Source of the DNA: Puniceicoccaceae bacterium 5H
Lineage (GTDB): Bacteria > Verrucomicrobiota > Verrucomicrobiia > Opitutales > Oceanipulchritudinaceae
Assembly: GCA_009772895.1 (NCBI GenBank)
Contig: WOUP01000005.1
Span: forward strand, 1-64,000
Length of the DNA stretch: 64,000 nucleotides
Reading direction: 5' to 3'
Part shown: positions 34,031 through 43,115 of the stretch, piece by piece
Layout of the letters: each line of letters starts with the position of its first letter
How positions within the stretch are numbered: the stretch's first letter is position 1
Translations under genes and position numbers: made by a program
Notes under the pieces: generated by a model
Told to the model about the DNA's origin: nothing
The model's database searches: none
The model's input: only the letters and a program-made list of their open reading frames with translations

Positions 34031-34441
34031 TTAAGCATGAGCCGCCAGCTGCTGTAGCCGGCCGAGCTCGAGTGAAGTGGGTGAGATCTGGCGGATCTCG
34101 AGCGTCATGCCGTAATCGAGGTGCGGGGCTTCGCGCGCCAGGGCAGCAGCGGCCTCCATGCTCTCGACATCGAGCCGGATGTAGCCCGCGATGGCTTCCT
34201 TGGATTCGGCGAAGGGGCCGTCCACCACAGGCTCCGCGCCCGATTGCGAGATCACCTTGCCGGGCACGTAGAGCGGGTTGCCGCCCTTCATGATGCCCTT
34301 GGCGGTCAGTTCATCGAACCAGCCGAAGATCCGCTCCAGCGCGATCTGCAGTTCCTCCGGCGAGCGGGCGTTGTCCCACGCGTTGTTGCGGATAAACAGG
34401 AGGTAATCGCCGTCGTTCGACGGAGGAGTGAAGTCTGCCAT
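34031..34441 (-). CDS. DGPF/YCII-domain protein 2
   Basis: 136 residues beginning MADFTPPSNDGDYLLFIRNNAWD, with VDGPFAESKEAIAGYIRLDVES. It is a paralogue of the protein encoded directly downstream and shares its layout. The chosen ATG places the first beta strand near the N-terminus; a frame extension to 34549 would overlap the DoxX gene and shows no homologous sequence. The two paralogues could form a heterodimer, as YCII folds commonly dimerise (inference). Confidence 0.88.
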   Translation of the reverse strand: MADFTPPSNDGDYLLFIRNNAWDNARSPEELQIALERIFGWFDELTAKGIMKGGNPLYVPGKVISQSGAEPVVDGPFAESKEAIAGYIRLDVESMEAAAALAREAPHLDYGMTLEIRQISPTSLELGRLQQLAAHA

Positions 34442-34511
34442 GAGTGCCTGCGGTTGATGGGTCCACCGGTATGACGCACGAACGCACGCGCAAAGGACAC
34501 CGGGCCTGTTT

Positions 34512-34901
34512 TTATTTCGTCGCGCTCGTGCCCACCAGTCGCCGTGCATGGGTGCACAACAGGAAGAGGGCGAGCACCACGATGGCGATCAGGATCGGAT
34601 CAACCAATCCTGCGCCGCCCATGATGAAGACATGGAAGGCCAGGATGTTGACGATGATCGGCCCCAGGATCAGCAAACCAAGGAAGCGCGTGACGGGGAT
34701 CATGACCAGGATGCCGCCGACCAGTTCGCAGGCCTTGATGAAATCGAAGTATCCGCTAGGCGCCATCGCGCCGTAGAACATAGAGGCAGGCGAACCCTCG
34801 GGCGGGGGCTCGGGCGACATCAGGTTGAAAAAATAGATCAGGGAAAAGGCGACGAACATCAGGCCGAGCAGGACGGCCGCAATTTGCGGGAGGTATTTCA
34901 T
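34512..34901 (-). CDS. DoxX-like four-helix membrane protein
   Basis: 129 residues with four hydrophobic helices (IAAVLLGLMFVAFSLIYFFN, FIKACELVGGILVMIPVTRF, ILGPIIVNILAFHVFIMG, ILIAIVVLALFLLC). The intramembrane polar residues of the DoxX/DoxD family are visible in KACELVGG. DoxX proteins are linked to quinone or thiol redox systems in other bacteria. Its place in the ECF42 set and near the azoreductase suggests a redox role, which is inference. Confidence 0.82.
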   Translation of the reverse strand: MKYLPQIAAVLLGLMFVAFSLIYFFNLMSPEPPPEGSPASMFYGAMAPSGYFDFIKACELVGGILVMIPVTRFLGLLILGPIIVNILAFHVFIMGGAGLVDPILIAIVVLALFLLCTHARRLVGTSATK

Positions 34902-35049
34902 GAGAGTCAGGGGGGATGGAGGGACGACAATAGACCGGCGGCGAACGCCTACGGAGTTAGTTGGAGCTTAGGCGACGCTGGGCGCGGAGACAAGTATTGA
35001 CTCACGAACGTCAGGCAATACGGCTGCGCAACAGTCTCTATTTTAGGCA

Positions 35050-35073
35050 TTGGCCGTTATTAATAACGGCCAA
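35050..35073. promoter_or_regulatory. 24-bp perfect palindrome downstream of DUF1428 gene
   Basis: The half-site ttggccgttatt (35050-35061) is followed at once by its exact reverse complement (35062-35073), with no spacer. It begins five bases after the DUF1428 stop, in the 176-base gap before the DoxX gene. No T run follows on either strand, so an operator or an RNA hairpin boundary is more likely than an intrinsic terminator. Confidence 0.6.
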
Positions 35074-35077
35074 ACCT

Positions 35078-35485
35078 TTACGCGTCTACGATCACCTGAA
35101 AGCCGCCGTAGCTCATGCGGGCACAATCAAACGACATCGGTTCCTGCATCAACTCCTGCATGCGCGGGTCTTCCATCACTTTGGCGTTCACCGCATCCCG
35201 GTGCGCGCGAGATCGGTAGACAATCCACGAAAAGACGACCGTCTCGCCTTTCTGGGTCTGGGCCAGGTGGGGGAACGGCCGCTGATCCTTTACCTCCAGA
35301 TCCTCGCCCACGCACTCGCGAAACTCCAGCGCACCGTGGTCACGCCAGATCTTGCCGGCAGCCGCGGCAATGCGGCGGTAAGCTTCGATCTTGTCCCGCG
35401 GCACCGGAATGACGAAGCCGTCGACGTAGGGAAGTTGGGTGGCGCCTTCGGTCGGCGTCGGGGAGAGCGGATGAGAATGTGCCAT
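35078..35485 (-). CDS. DUF1428 family protein (YbaA-like)
   Basis: 135 residues. The YbaA/DUF1428 marks are YVDGFVIPVPRDKIEAYRRIAAAAGKIWRDHGALEFRECVGED and SWIVYRSRAHRDAVNAKVMEDPRM; the fold is a dimeric ferredoxin-like barrel related to YCII. Function is unknown. It heads the minus-strand set of small redox and DGPF genes and shares the general fold class with the two DGPF proteins. It is separated from the efflux operon by a hairpin at 35522-35549. Confidence 0.88.
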   Translation of the reverse strand: MAHSHPLSPTPTEGATQLPYVDGFVIPVPRDKIEAYRRIAAAAGKIWRDHGALEFRECVGEDLEVKDQRPFPHLAQTQKGETVVFSWIVYRSRAHRDAVNAKVMEDPRMQELMQEPMSFDCARMSYGGFQVIVDA

Positions 35486-35521
35486 GAGATGATTCCAGGT
35501 TTGGGTTCATCTCTACAACGA

Positions 35522-35549
35522 ACGGGCTGCCCCCGAAAGGACAGCCCGT
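35522..35549 (-). terminator. Hairpin after second metal-efflux operon
   Basis: Arms acgggctg (35522-35529) and cagcccgt (35542-35549) form an 8-bp stem 26 bases past the CusA-like stop on the minus strand. The following T content is weak, so termination may be partial. Confidence 0.5.
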
Positions 35550-35574
35550 CGTCAATTTCACGCGATTCCGTTCG

Positions 35575-38500
35575 TTAGCGTCGTATGCGCAGCTCCTTGA
35601 GCATGCAGTAGAGCACCGGCACGACGAAGATGGTGATGGTCGCCAGCAACATGCCCCCAAAGGTCGGGATCGCCATCGGCACCATGATGTCCGAACCGCG
35701 CCCGGTAGAGGTCAGCACCGGCAGGAGCGCGAGGATCGTCGTCGCGATGGTCATCATCGCGGGGCGCACGCGCTTGCTGGCCGCCTCGACCACGCGGTCG
35801 TGCAGCTGGGCTCGGTTATCCGGCGGGGCTTCCGCGAAGCGCTGCTCGAGGTAGGTCGCCATCAGCACGCCGTCGTCGGTCGCGATGCCGAAGAGCGCCA
35901 GGAAGCCCACCCACACCGCAACGCTGAGGTTGACGGTGCCGATCTGGAACAACTCCCGCAGGTTGTGCCCAAACAGGCCGAAATCGAGAAACCAGGGCTG
36001 CCCGTAGAGCCAGACGAGGATGAACCCGCCCGCCCAGGCATAGGCGATGCCCGTGAAGACCATCAGCGTGACCGTCACCTTGCGGAACTGGAAGTAGAGG
36101 ATGAGGAAGATCGCCAGCAGCGAGATCGGCAGCACGATGCGCAGACGCTTGGCTGCGCGGATCTGATTCTCGTAGCTGCCGGTGAACGCGTAATTGATGC
36201 CGGCGGGGATCGTCAGCTCCCCGGAGTCGATCTTGTCCTGCAGGTAGTCCTGGGCCTGCTCGACCACCTCCACTTCGGCCCACCCGGCGCGCTTGTCGAA
36301 GATCACATAGCCGACGAGGAAGGTATTCTCGCTCTTGATCACCTGCGGGCCGCGCCGGTAGTCGATCGACGCCAACTCCTTGAGCGGGATCTGCGTGCCG
36401 TCCGGCGCCGCGACGAGCGTGTTTTCGATCGCCTCGATCGAATCGCGACGCTCGCGCTGATAGCGCACGCGCACCGGGTAGCGCTCGCGACCCTCGACCG
36501 TGTTGGTGATGGGCTTGCCGCCGATGGCGACCTCGATCACGTCCTGCACCGCCTGGATCTGCAGCCCGTAGCGCGCAATGGCCGCCCGGTCGATATCGAT
36601 CTCGAGGTAGGGCTTGCCCACGATGCGGTCGGCCAGCACCGTCTCGCCCCGGATCGACGGCACATCCTGCAGGAGTTGCTCGATCTCGAGGGTCACCTGT
36701 TCGATCGTCTCGAGGTCGGGACCGTAGACCTTGAGCCCCATCGGCGCCCGCATACCGCTTTGCAGCATCACCAGGCGGGCCGCGATGGGCTGCAGCTTGG
36801 GCGCCGAGGTCACGCCCGGCACCTGGGCGGCGGCAACGATCTCATCCCAGATGTCGTCCGGGCTCTGGATCTTGTCCCGCCACTGGCGGAAAGGCCGCCC
36901 GTCCGGGTCGGGGATCAGGTTGCCCTCCACATCGCGGCGGAACGCGTCCGCCTCGTCGTCGTAGGCAAAAGTCAGGATATGGCCGTCCTCGCCCGTCTTG
37001 TATTCGGACTTGTAGTTGATGATCGTCTCGATCATCGAGACCGGCGCGGGGTCGAGCGGGCTTTCCACCCGTCCGAGCTTGCCCACGGCCAGCTCCACCT
37101 CCGGGATGGCGTTGATCGCCATGTCCTGCTTCTCGAGCACATCCATCACCTCGCCAATCGACGCGTGCGGCATCGTGGTGGGCATGTAGAGGAACGAGCC
37201 TTCGTCCAGCTCCGGCATGAACTCCTCGCCCAGACCCGGCAGCAGATGCGCCATCGCGGTGTAAGGCGGCGTGCTCTTGATCGGCGACGGCAGCCAGCCG
37301 AAGAGCGTGCCCCACCCCAGCCAGGCGGTCACCCCAAAGAGCACCACCATCCCGCTGAGGCCGAGGAAGAGGTATTTGACCCGTAGGACCACCCGCAGGA
37401 TGCGCGGATAGAGCCAGATGAAGGCCAGCATGGGCAGCAACAGCCCGGCCACCGCGAGCAACACAAAGAGTAGGTTGCTCAGCGGCAATTCCGGCCCCAG
37501 CGGACGCCAGGCGCCCGCCAGGATCACCGCCACGACCAGCGCGACGATGACGTTGAAGCTCAGCACCACCCAGCGTTGCCACCGCTCTGGCACGCGGTTG
37601 GCAAAGCAGTTGTAGAGGCCCACGCCCAGCATCAGCAGCCCGAGCAGCCAGGGGAAGGCCGGCCACGCCAGCGGCAACACGATACCCAGGGCGGCGATGC
37701 CACCCCAGAGGCCGTAGCGGCTCCAGCGCGCCTTGAGCTTGCCCGCCAGCAGCCAGTGCGCGAGCGGCGGAATGATGATCAGCGCGACGAGGATCGAGCC
37801 GATGAGCGCAAAGGTCTTGGTGTAGGCCAACGGGCGGAACAGCTTGCCCTCGGCTGCCTGCATGAAGAACACGGGCAGGAAGCTGATCACGGTCGTGAGC
37901 ACGGCGGTCAACACCGCGCCGCCGACCTCCGAACAGGCCCGGTGCACCAGCTCCAGCCGATTTTCATCCGGGTCGGCTCGGTCGAGGTGCTTGAGGATGT
38001 TCTCCGTCATCACGATGCCCATGTCGACGATGGTGCCGATGGCGATCGCAATGCCTGAAAGCGCGACCACGTTGGCATCGACACCGAAGACCGACATGCC
38101 GATGAAGGCGAACAGCACGGCCAGCGGCAGCACGCCGGAGATCAGCAGGGCGCTGCGCAAGTGCAGGACCATCAGCACCACGACGATGATCGTGATGAGG
38201 ATCTCCAGCGAAACCGCTTCCTGCAGCGTGCCCAGCGTCTCATGGATCAAGCCCGAGCGATCGTAGAAGGGCACGATCGTAACCTGACTGACGGTGCCGT
38301 CTTCCAGCGTCTTCTTGGGCAAGCCAGGCCCGATTTGCGCGATGCGCTCCGTCACCCGGTCGATGACGGCCAGCGGGTTTTCACCGTAGCGCGTCACCAC
38401 CACGCCGCCAACGGCATCCGCCCCGGCCTTGTCCAAGGCGCCACGCCGCAGAGCGGGGCCAAATTCGATTTCCGCTACCTGATCGAGCGTGATCGGCACG

Positions 38501-39336
38501 TTGTCCCGTTGCGTCACGACGGTCTGACGCAGGTCGTCGAGCTGCTCGATGAAGCCCAACCCGCGGATCACGTATTCGACCCGGTTGATCTCGATCGTGC
38601 GCGCGCCGACGTCCAGATTGCTGCCGCGCACCGCCTGGAAGACCTGCCCCAGCGTGATGTCGTAGGTCCGCAGCGCATCCGGGTCGACGTCGATCTGGTA
38701 TTCCTTCACGTAGCCGCCGATGGAGGCCACTTCGGCCACGCCCTCGGCCCCCTGCAGCGCGTAACGCACATACCAGTCCTGCACGGAGCGCAACTCCTGC
38801 GGGTCCCAGCCCTCGGTGGGGTTGCCCTGCGGGTCGCGGCCCTCCAGCGTGTACCAGTAGACCTGCCCCAGTGCGGTGGCATCGGGCCCCAGCTGCGGCG
38901 AGACGCCCTCCGGCAGCGTGCCCGAAGGCAGGCTGTTGAGCTTCTCCAGGATGCGGCTGCGCGCCCAGTAAAAGTCGGCGCTTTCCTTGAAAATGATGTA
39001 GATCGACGAAAAGCCGAACATTGAGTAGCTGCGCACCGTCTTGACCTCCGGCAGACCGAGCAGCGCGGTCGTCAGCGGATAGGTGATCTGGTCCTCGATG
39101 TCCTGCGGCGAGCGGCCCATCCACTCGGTGAAGACGATCTGCTGATTTTCCCCGATGTCGGGGATGGCATCGACGGGCACCGGATCGCGCGGCAGGCCCT
39201 CGAGATCCCAGTCGAAGGGCGCGACCATCACGCCCCAGAGGATCAGGGCCGCCGTCAACAGCAGCACCACGAGCTTGTTTTGCAGGCAGAAGCGGATCAA
39301 CGCCGCCACCGGCCCCTTGGGAGATTCTGCAGCCAT
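35575..39336 (-). CDS. CusA-like heavy-metal RND pump, long form
   Basis: 1253 residues, about 200 more than a standard HME-RND pump. Fourth-helix block GIAIAIGTIVDMGIVMTEN resembles CusA (monovalent Cu/Ag) more than CzcA. Methionines in PVSMIETIINYK and ARLVMLQSGMRAPMG align with substrate-relay Met residues of E. coli CusA as I recall it. The extra length lies in the middle (about residues 540-700), where several added hydrophobic segments (GIAALGIVLPLAWPAFPWLL, NVIVALVVAVILAGAW, LLFVLLAVAGLLLPML) precede the usual helix and second periplasmic loop. The ATG at 39336 is four bases after the adaptor stop; in-frame codons further up lie in the adaptor gene. Confidence 0.9.
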   Translation of the reverse strand: MAAESPKGPVAALIRFCLQNKLVVLLLTAALILWGVMVAPFDWDLEGLPRDPVPVDAIPDIGENQQIVFTEWMGRSPQDIEDQITYPLTTALLGLPEVKTVRSYSMFGFSSIYIIFKESADFYWARSRILEKLNSLPSGTLPEGVSPQLGPDATALGQVYWYTLEGRDPQGNPTEGWDPQELRSVQDWYVRYALQGAEGVAEVASIGGYVKEYQIDVDPDALRTYDITLGQVFQAVRGSNLDVGARTIEINRVEYVIRGLGFIEQLDDLRQTVVTQRDNVPITLDQVAEIEFGPALRRGALDKAGADAVGGVVVTRYGENPLAVIDRVTERIAQIGPGLPKKTLEDGTVSQVTIVPFYDRSGLIHETLGTLQEAVSLEILITIIVVVLMVLHLRSALLISGVLPLAVLFAFIGMSVFGVDANVVALSGIAIAIGTIVDMGIVMTENILKHLDRADPDENRLELVHRACSEVGGAVLTAVLTTVISFLPVFFMQAAEGKLFRPLAYTKTFALIGSILVALIIIPPLAHWLLAGKLKARWSRYGLWGGIAALGIVLPLAWPAFPWLLGLLMLGVGLYNCFANRVPERWQRWVVLSFNVIVALVVAVILAGAWRPLGPELPLSNLLFVLLAVAGLLLPMLAFIWLYPRILRVVLRVKYLFLGLSGMVVLFGVTAWLGWGTLFGWLPSPIKSTPPYTAMAHLLPGLGEEFMPELDEGSFLYMPTTMPHASIGEVMDVLEKQDMAINAIPEVELAVGKLGRVESPLDPAPVSMIETIINYKSEYKTGEDGHILTFAYDDEADAFRRDVEGNLIPDPDGRPFRQWRDKIQSPDDIWDEIVAAAQVPGVTSAPKLQPIAARLVMLQSGMRAPMGLKVYGPDLETIEQVTLEIEQLLQDVPSIRGETVLADRIVGKPYLEIDIDRAAIARYGLQIQAVQDVIEVAIGGKPITNTVEGRERYPVRVRYQRERRDSIEAIENTLVAAPDGTQIPLKELASIDYRRGPQVIKSENTFLVGYVIFDKRAGWAEVEVVEQAQDYLQDKIDSGELTIPAGINYAFTGSYENQIRAAKRLRIVLPISLLAIFLILYFQFRKVTVTLMVFTGIAYAWAGGFILVWLYGQPWFLDFGLFGHNLRELFQIGTVNLSVAVWVGFLALFGIATDDGVLMATYLEQRFAEAPPDNRAQLHDRVVEAASKRVRPAMMTIATTILALLPVLTSTGRGSDIMVPMAIPTFGGMLLATITIFVVPVLYCMLKELRIRR

Positions 39337-39340
39337 GGTG

Positions 39341-41185
39341 CTACTCCGCCTCCGTCGGCTCGCTGAGGTTGGCACGCACTTCGCCGCAGGTCAGCATCAT
39401 GGCCCCGTAATAGGGGTTGCGCAGCTCATCGGTCGGCTGCAGCCAGTCGGCGCCTTCGCCACCCGCCGCCATGGGGCAGTGCATCAGGAAGAGGTCTCCC
39501 GACACCGCACCCTTCTGCGCTCGCATCGCCGCAATAAAGCTGTTGGAAAGCGTGATGAAGTGCGGCTCACGCAGCCCGGCCAGGTCCTTGGCCGCCAGCA
39601 TCTGGTGGATCAGGTCCGGCACCGGCCCTTCGTGCCCCGTCGTCTGCATCATGTGCTGCAGCGCCTTCTGGGCCGCTTCGAAATCGTCGCCTGCCAGCGC
39701 CTGTTGCAAGGCAAAATAATCGGGCAGCAAGGCGATTGCCTGGTCCACGGCGAGTTGCGGCGCATTCCCGCTCGCCGCCTGGTCCTCACTGGGCTGCATC
39801 ATGCTCGGCTTGGCCTGGATCTGCAGCGCGCTGTCGATTTTGAAGGCGCCGTTGGTTACCACCCGGTCCCCCTCTGCGAGGCCCGACTCGACCACAAAGA
39901 CGTCACCCGCCCGGGGGCCGAGCACGATCTCGCGGCCCTCATATGTCGGGTTTTCCGTGTTGGCGCGCTCGAGGTAGACGACGGCCCGCTTGCCGGTGCG
40001 CAACACGGCCGAAGTCGGCACCACCAGCGGCGCTTCCCCCTCCGGCTTCGAGACGTAACCCAGCGACTCCGCCGGCACGAGGTCCATGCCGCAGATGTCG
40101 CACTGGCCGGGGTGGTCCTTCACAATCTCCGGGTGCATCGGGCTGATCCACTTGCCCGCGAGGTCCGGCGCATAAACGCCTCCACCGGGCGCCACCTTGG
40201 CCTGCACGGTGCCGCGGGCAAACATGCCGGGCTTCAGCCGCCCATCCGCATTAGGCACCTCGACCCGCACGGCAACCGTGCGCGTCTGCTGGTTCACCTC
40301 GGGCTGAATGAACGTGATCTGCCCCGTAAAGACCTTGCCCGGATGCGCCTCCACCGTGAACTCGACTTCCTGGCCGTAGCGCAGCCACGCGAGGTCGGAC
40401 TCGTAGGCATCGAGCATCAGCCACAACTGGTCGAGATCGGCGATGGAAAAGAGCGACTGGCCCGTCGTCAGGTAGTCCCCCTCCTTCACGTTCTTGCGCA
40501 CCACGACACCGCTGATCGGGGCCGCCAGCTCGAAGTTGTCCGACGCCTCCCCTTTTTCGATGATCGCGTCGATCTGCCCGGGCAGCAGATCCCAGCGACG
40601 CAGCTTGTCGCGCGCCGCCTGGGCGATGACGCCATCCGGATCGGCGCGGTGCGCGGTCAGCAACTCACGTTGCGCTGCCAGCAGCTCCGGGCTGTAGACG
40701 ACCGCGAGGTGGTCGCCCTGCTCCACCGGGATGCCCTCGTAATTCACAAACAGCTGCTCGATCCGCGCGGGAAATCGAGCCGTGAGCGAGCGCATGCGCG
40801 TCTCGTCGTAGGTCAGCTTGCCCACCAGGTCGACCTGGACCGTGGGGTAATCCCGGCGCACGGGCGTCGTCTGGATGTCGGCCAGTGCCCGAGCGGCCTC
40901 GCTCATGCTCATCGCCCGCGGTCCCGGATCGCCCGCATTACCCTCTTCGAGCGGGATCAGATCCATGCCGCAAATCGGGCAATCGCCTGGCTCGTTCTGG
41001 CGGATCTGCGGGTGCATGGAGCAGGTCCAGATCGTTTCTTTCTCCGGCGCGGCGGCCGCGTTCGCGGAAGCGGCGCTATGGCTGTGGTCGTGCTCTTGCG
41101 GCGCCATGCAGCGCCCCAGGCCCAGACCGATGCCGAGCGTGATCAAGCCGATCGCGCCGGTGCGTAAAATCATTTTCCAGTTCAT
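39341..41185 (-). CDS. CusB-like adaptor with two heavy-metal-binding motifs and DUF3347
   Basis: 614 residues. One N-terminal membrane segment (ILRTGAIGLITLGIGLGLG) is followed by HDHSHS and a first metal domain, CSMHPQIRQNEPGDCPICG. The adaptor core with lipoyl halves follows. A second such domain (SPMHPEIVKDHPGQCDICG, about residue 345-365) is inserted in the C-terminal half. A DUF3347 domain ends the protein (LFLMHCPMA and NPYYGAMMLTCGEV). These Cys/Met/His sites are characteristic of Cu(I)/Ag(I) handling. Its start overlaps the TolC-gene stop by four bases. Confidence 0.9.
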   Translation of the reverse strand: MNWKMILRTGAIGLITLGIGLGLGRCMAPQEHDHSHSAASANAAAAPEKETIWTCSMHPQIRQNEPGDCPICGMDLIPLEEGNAGDPGPRAMSMSEAARALADIQTTPVRRDYPTVQVDLVGKLTYDETRMRSLTARFPARIEQLFVNYEGIPVEQGDHLAVVYSPELLAAQRELLTAHRADPDGVIAQAARDKLRRWDLLPGQIDAIIEKGEASDNFELAAPISGVVVRKNVKEGDYLTTGQSLFSIADLDQLWLMLDAYESDLAWLRYGQEVEFTVEAHPGKVFTGQITFIQPEVNQQTRTVAVRVEVPNADGRLKPGMFARGTVQAKVAPGGGVYAPDLAGKWISPMHPEIVKDHPGQCDICGMDLVPAESLGYVSKPEGEAPLVVPTSAVLRTGKRAVVYLERANTENPTYEGREIVLGPRAGDVFVVESGLAEGDRVVTNGAFKIDSALQIQAKPSMMQPSEDQAASGNAPQLAVDQAIALLPDYFALQQALAGDDFEAAQKALQHMMQTTGHEGPVPDLIHQMLAAKDLAGLREPHFITLSNSFIAAMRAQKGAVSGDLFLMHCPMAAGGEGADWLQPTDELRNPYYGAMMLTCGEVRANLSEPTEAE

Positions 41186-42498
41186 TCGTCGTGGGTGACG
41201 GAAAGGGTTCCGAGTAAAGGTTGGTTGGTCAGGGCTTGCAGGGTCAGCCGTTGCTGCCAGGCGTCGGCAGCGGCGCGCCAGTAGAGCAATTGCAGCTCGA
41301 GCAAAGAGCGCTCGCTGTCGATCAGCTCCAGAATGCTCCGGCGGCCGCCTTCGTAGTTCGCGCGGCTGTTATCCACCGCCTGTTGGGCGAGCCCAAGCAA
41401 GTCGGTGCCGTAGAGGTCCAGGCGCCGCTGGGCGTCTCGCAGACGGGCGAGGCTCGAGGCCACATCCGCGCGCAAGCCGTTCAAACGATCCTGGTAAAGC
41501 TGCTCCGCGGCTCGTTGGCGGGACGCGGCTTCAGCGGCCGCCGCACGCGGGCGGTCGCGCCAGACGGGGAGATTGAGAGAAACCGTAACGCCCCAGGCGT
41601 CCTTGCCCGGGTCGGGCGCCATCGCCGCCGAGACGCCCGAATCGCCGATCTGCAGGTAATTGAGGCCCAGCATCAGGTCGGGATAACCCTCCAACCGCGC
41701 CAACTCCTGCCCGGCCTCGGCCGCCTCGATCCGGCTTTGCAGCATCGCCAGCTCCGGATTGGCGGACTCCAGCGACGCCGTCAGCGCCTGACCGTCCAGC
41801 GATGCCGTCTCCGGCGCCTGCCAATCCGGCAAGGTCAAGGCCGCACCGTCCGGCAAGGCCAACAGGGCACGCAATTGGGCCGCCTCCGTCTCGCGTTGCT
41901 GCCGCAACGAGGCCAGGCGGTCACCCACCCGGCCCGTCTCGACGCGCAGGCGTAGCAGCGGGTTGACGTCGTCGCCCCCCCGCACACGCTCCTCGACGAC
42001 CGGCATCAGCTGATCGAGCAGGTCCAGATTCTCCTGGGTCAATTCGATCGCGCGTCCCGTGTAAGCGTATTCGTAGTAGGCCACCGCCACTTGACGCGCC
42101 AACTGCAGCTGCCGATGTTGCCACGCGGCGAGCAAGGCCTGCGCTTCCGCCGATGCCTGCTGCTCTTTCGCATCGAGCTTGCCAAACCAGGGCATACGCT
42201 GGCTCAGCATGATCGCCTGCTCCTGCGGGCCGTTGCGCGTCTGCACCGACTCCACGAACTGCGTCACCTGCAGCGTCGGGTCGGGCAGCGAACGCACCTG
42301 CGGGATGCGGTGTCGAGCGGCCTCGTATTGCGAGCGCGCCGCCTGCAGGCTCGGGTTTTCGGCCAGCGCCCGCTGCAGGTAATCCTCCAGCCCGCTCCCG
42401 CTCAAGACGGGCGATTGGGCCGCGGCTCCCGCCGTCAGGCACAAGGCACTCAGGCCGCCCAGCGAGCGTCTGATCCGGTTCAACATTTTCCCCATCAT
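41182..42498 (-). CDS. TolC-family outer-membrane channel (CusC/CnrC-like)
   Basis: 438 residues with a signal peptide (about 1-28, ending LTAGAAAQ). Two-fold TolC repeats are present: GLEDYLQRALAENPSLQAARSQYEAARHRIPQV in the first half, with SLNLPVWRDRPRAAAAEAASRQ starting the second. It forms the outer-membrane duct of the second efflux system. It follows the sigma gene by 49 bases, matching the cnrH-cnrC junction of the Cupriavidus cnr operon. Confidence 0.9.
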   Translation of the reverse strand: MMGKMLNRIRRSLGGLSALCLTAGAAAQSPVLSGSGLEDYLQRALAENPSLQAARSQYEAARHRIPQVRSLPDPTLQVTQFVESVQTRNGPQEQAIMLSQRMPWFGKLDAKEQQASAEAQALLAAWQHRQLQLARQVAVAYYEYAYTGRAIELTQENLDLLDQLMPVVEERVRGGDDVNPLLRLRVETGRVGDRLASLRQQRETEAAQLRALLALPDGAALTLPDWQAPETASLDGQALTASLESANPELAMLQSRIEAAEAGQELARLEGYPDLMLGLNYLQIGDSGVSAAMAPDPGKDAWGVTVSLNLPVWRDRPRAAAAEAASRQRAAEQLYQDRLNGLRADVASSLARLRDAQRRLDLYGTDLLGLAQQAVDNSRANYEGGRRSILELIDSERSLLELQLLYWRAAADAWQQRLTLQALTNQPLLGTLSVTHDE

Positions 42499-42547
42499 GT
42501 GATACCTCTTGCTACGGGTTCAGCCGCCCGCATCCCTCAGAAAAAGT

Positions 42548-43105
42548 TCAGTTGGCCGCCAATGTGTCGCGCAAAAACTGGCGTGCCCGATAGATCCGCG
42601 TCTCCACGGTCTTGCGCGACGTCTTCAATACCTCGGCGCATTCGTCCTGACTGCGCTCCTCCAGAACGCAGAAGACGAAGGGAAACTTGAGCTTGTGCGG
42701 CAGGCGCTCGATCGCGGCCTCCACCGCCTCCAGCTGCTCCCGTTGCTCGGCCAGCGCGACGCCGCGCGGGCGCGGATCCGCCAAGGTGTCCTGCGGGGCA
42801 TCCTCGGGCTCCAGGTCGATGGACTGCGTCTGGCGATCCTTGCGACGCCGGCGCAGCGTGTCGCGACACAGATTGGCCGCGATGGCAAAGATCCAGGTGC
42901 TCACCTTGCCGCGCGGGCGAAACTGGGCGGCCTTGAAGTAGACGCGCACAAAAGTCTCCTCCGCCACATCCTCGGCCTCATGCGCGAGGTGCAGGTAGCG
43001 CCAGGCCAGACGATACACCGGTTGGCGGTATCGCTCGATCAAGGTATTCAGGGCCTCTCCCTCTCCCCGCTGCAAGCGCTGGAGCACTGCCAAGTCGTCG
43101 TCCAT
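42548..43105 (-). CDS. ECF sigma factor, CnrH-like position
   Basis: 185 residues with a complete region 2 (AEDVAEETFVRVYFKAAQF, STWIFAIAANLCRDTLRRR) and region 4 (IERLPHKLKFPFVFCVLEERSQDECAEVLKTSRKTVETRIYRARQFL). Length and place, directly after a CnrX-type sensor, mark it as the sigma factor that activates the efflux operon. In Cupriavidus, CnrH is held by CnrY until CnrX binds Ni or Co. The same logic is inferred here. The gap to the sensor gene is ten bases. Confidence 0.9.
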   Translation of the reverse strand: MDDDLAVLQRLQRGEGEALNTLIERYRQPVYRLAWRYLHLAHEAEDVAEETFVRVYFKAAQFRPRGKVSTWIFAIAANLCRDTLRRRRKDRQTQSIDLEPEDAPQDTLADPRPRGVALAEQREQLEAVEAAIERLPHKLKFPFVFCVLEERSQDECAEVLKTSRKTVETRIYRARQFLRDTLAAN

Positions 43106-43115
43106 CCCGGGGCGC

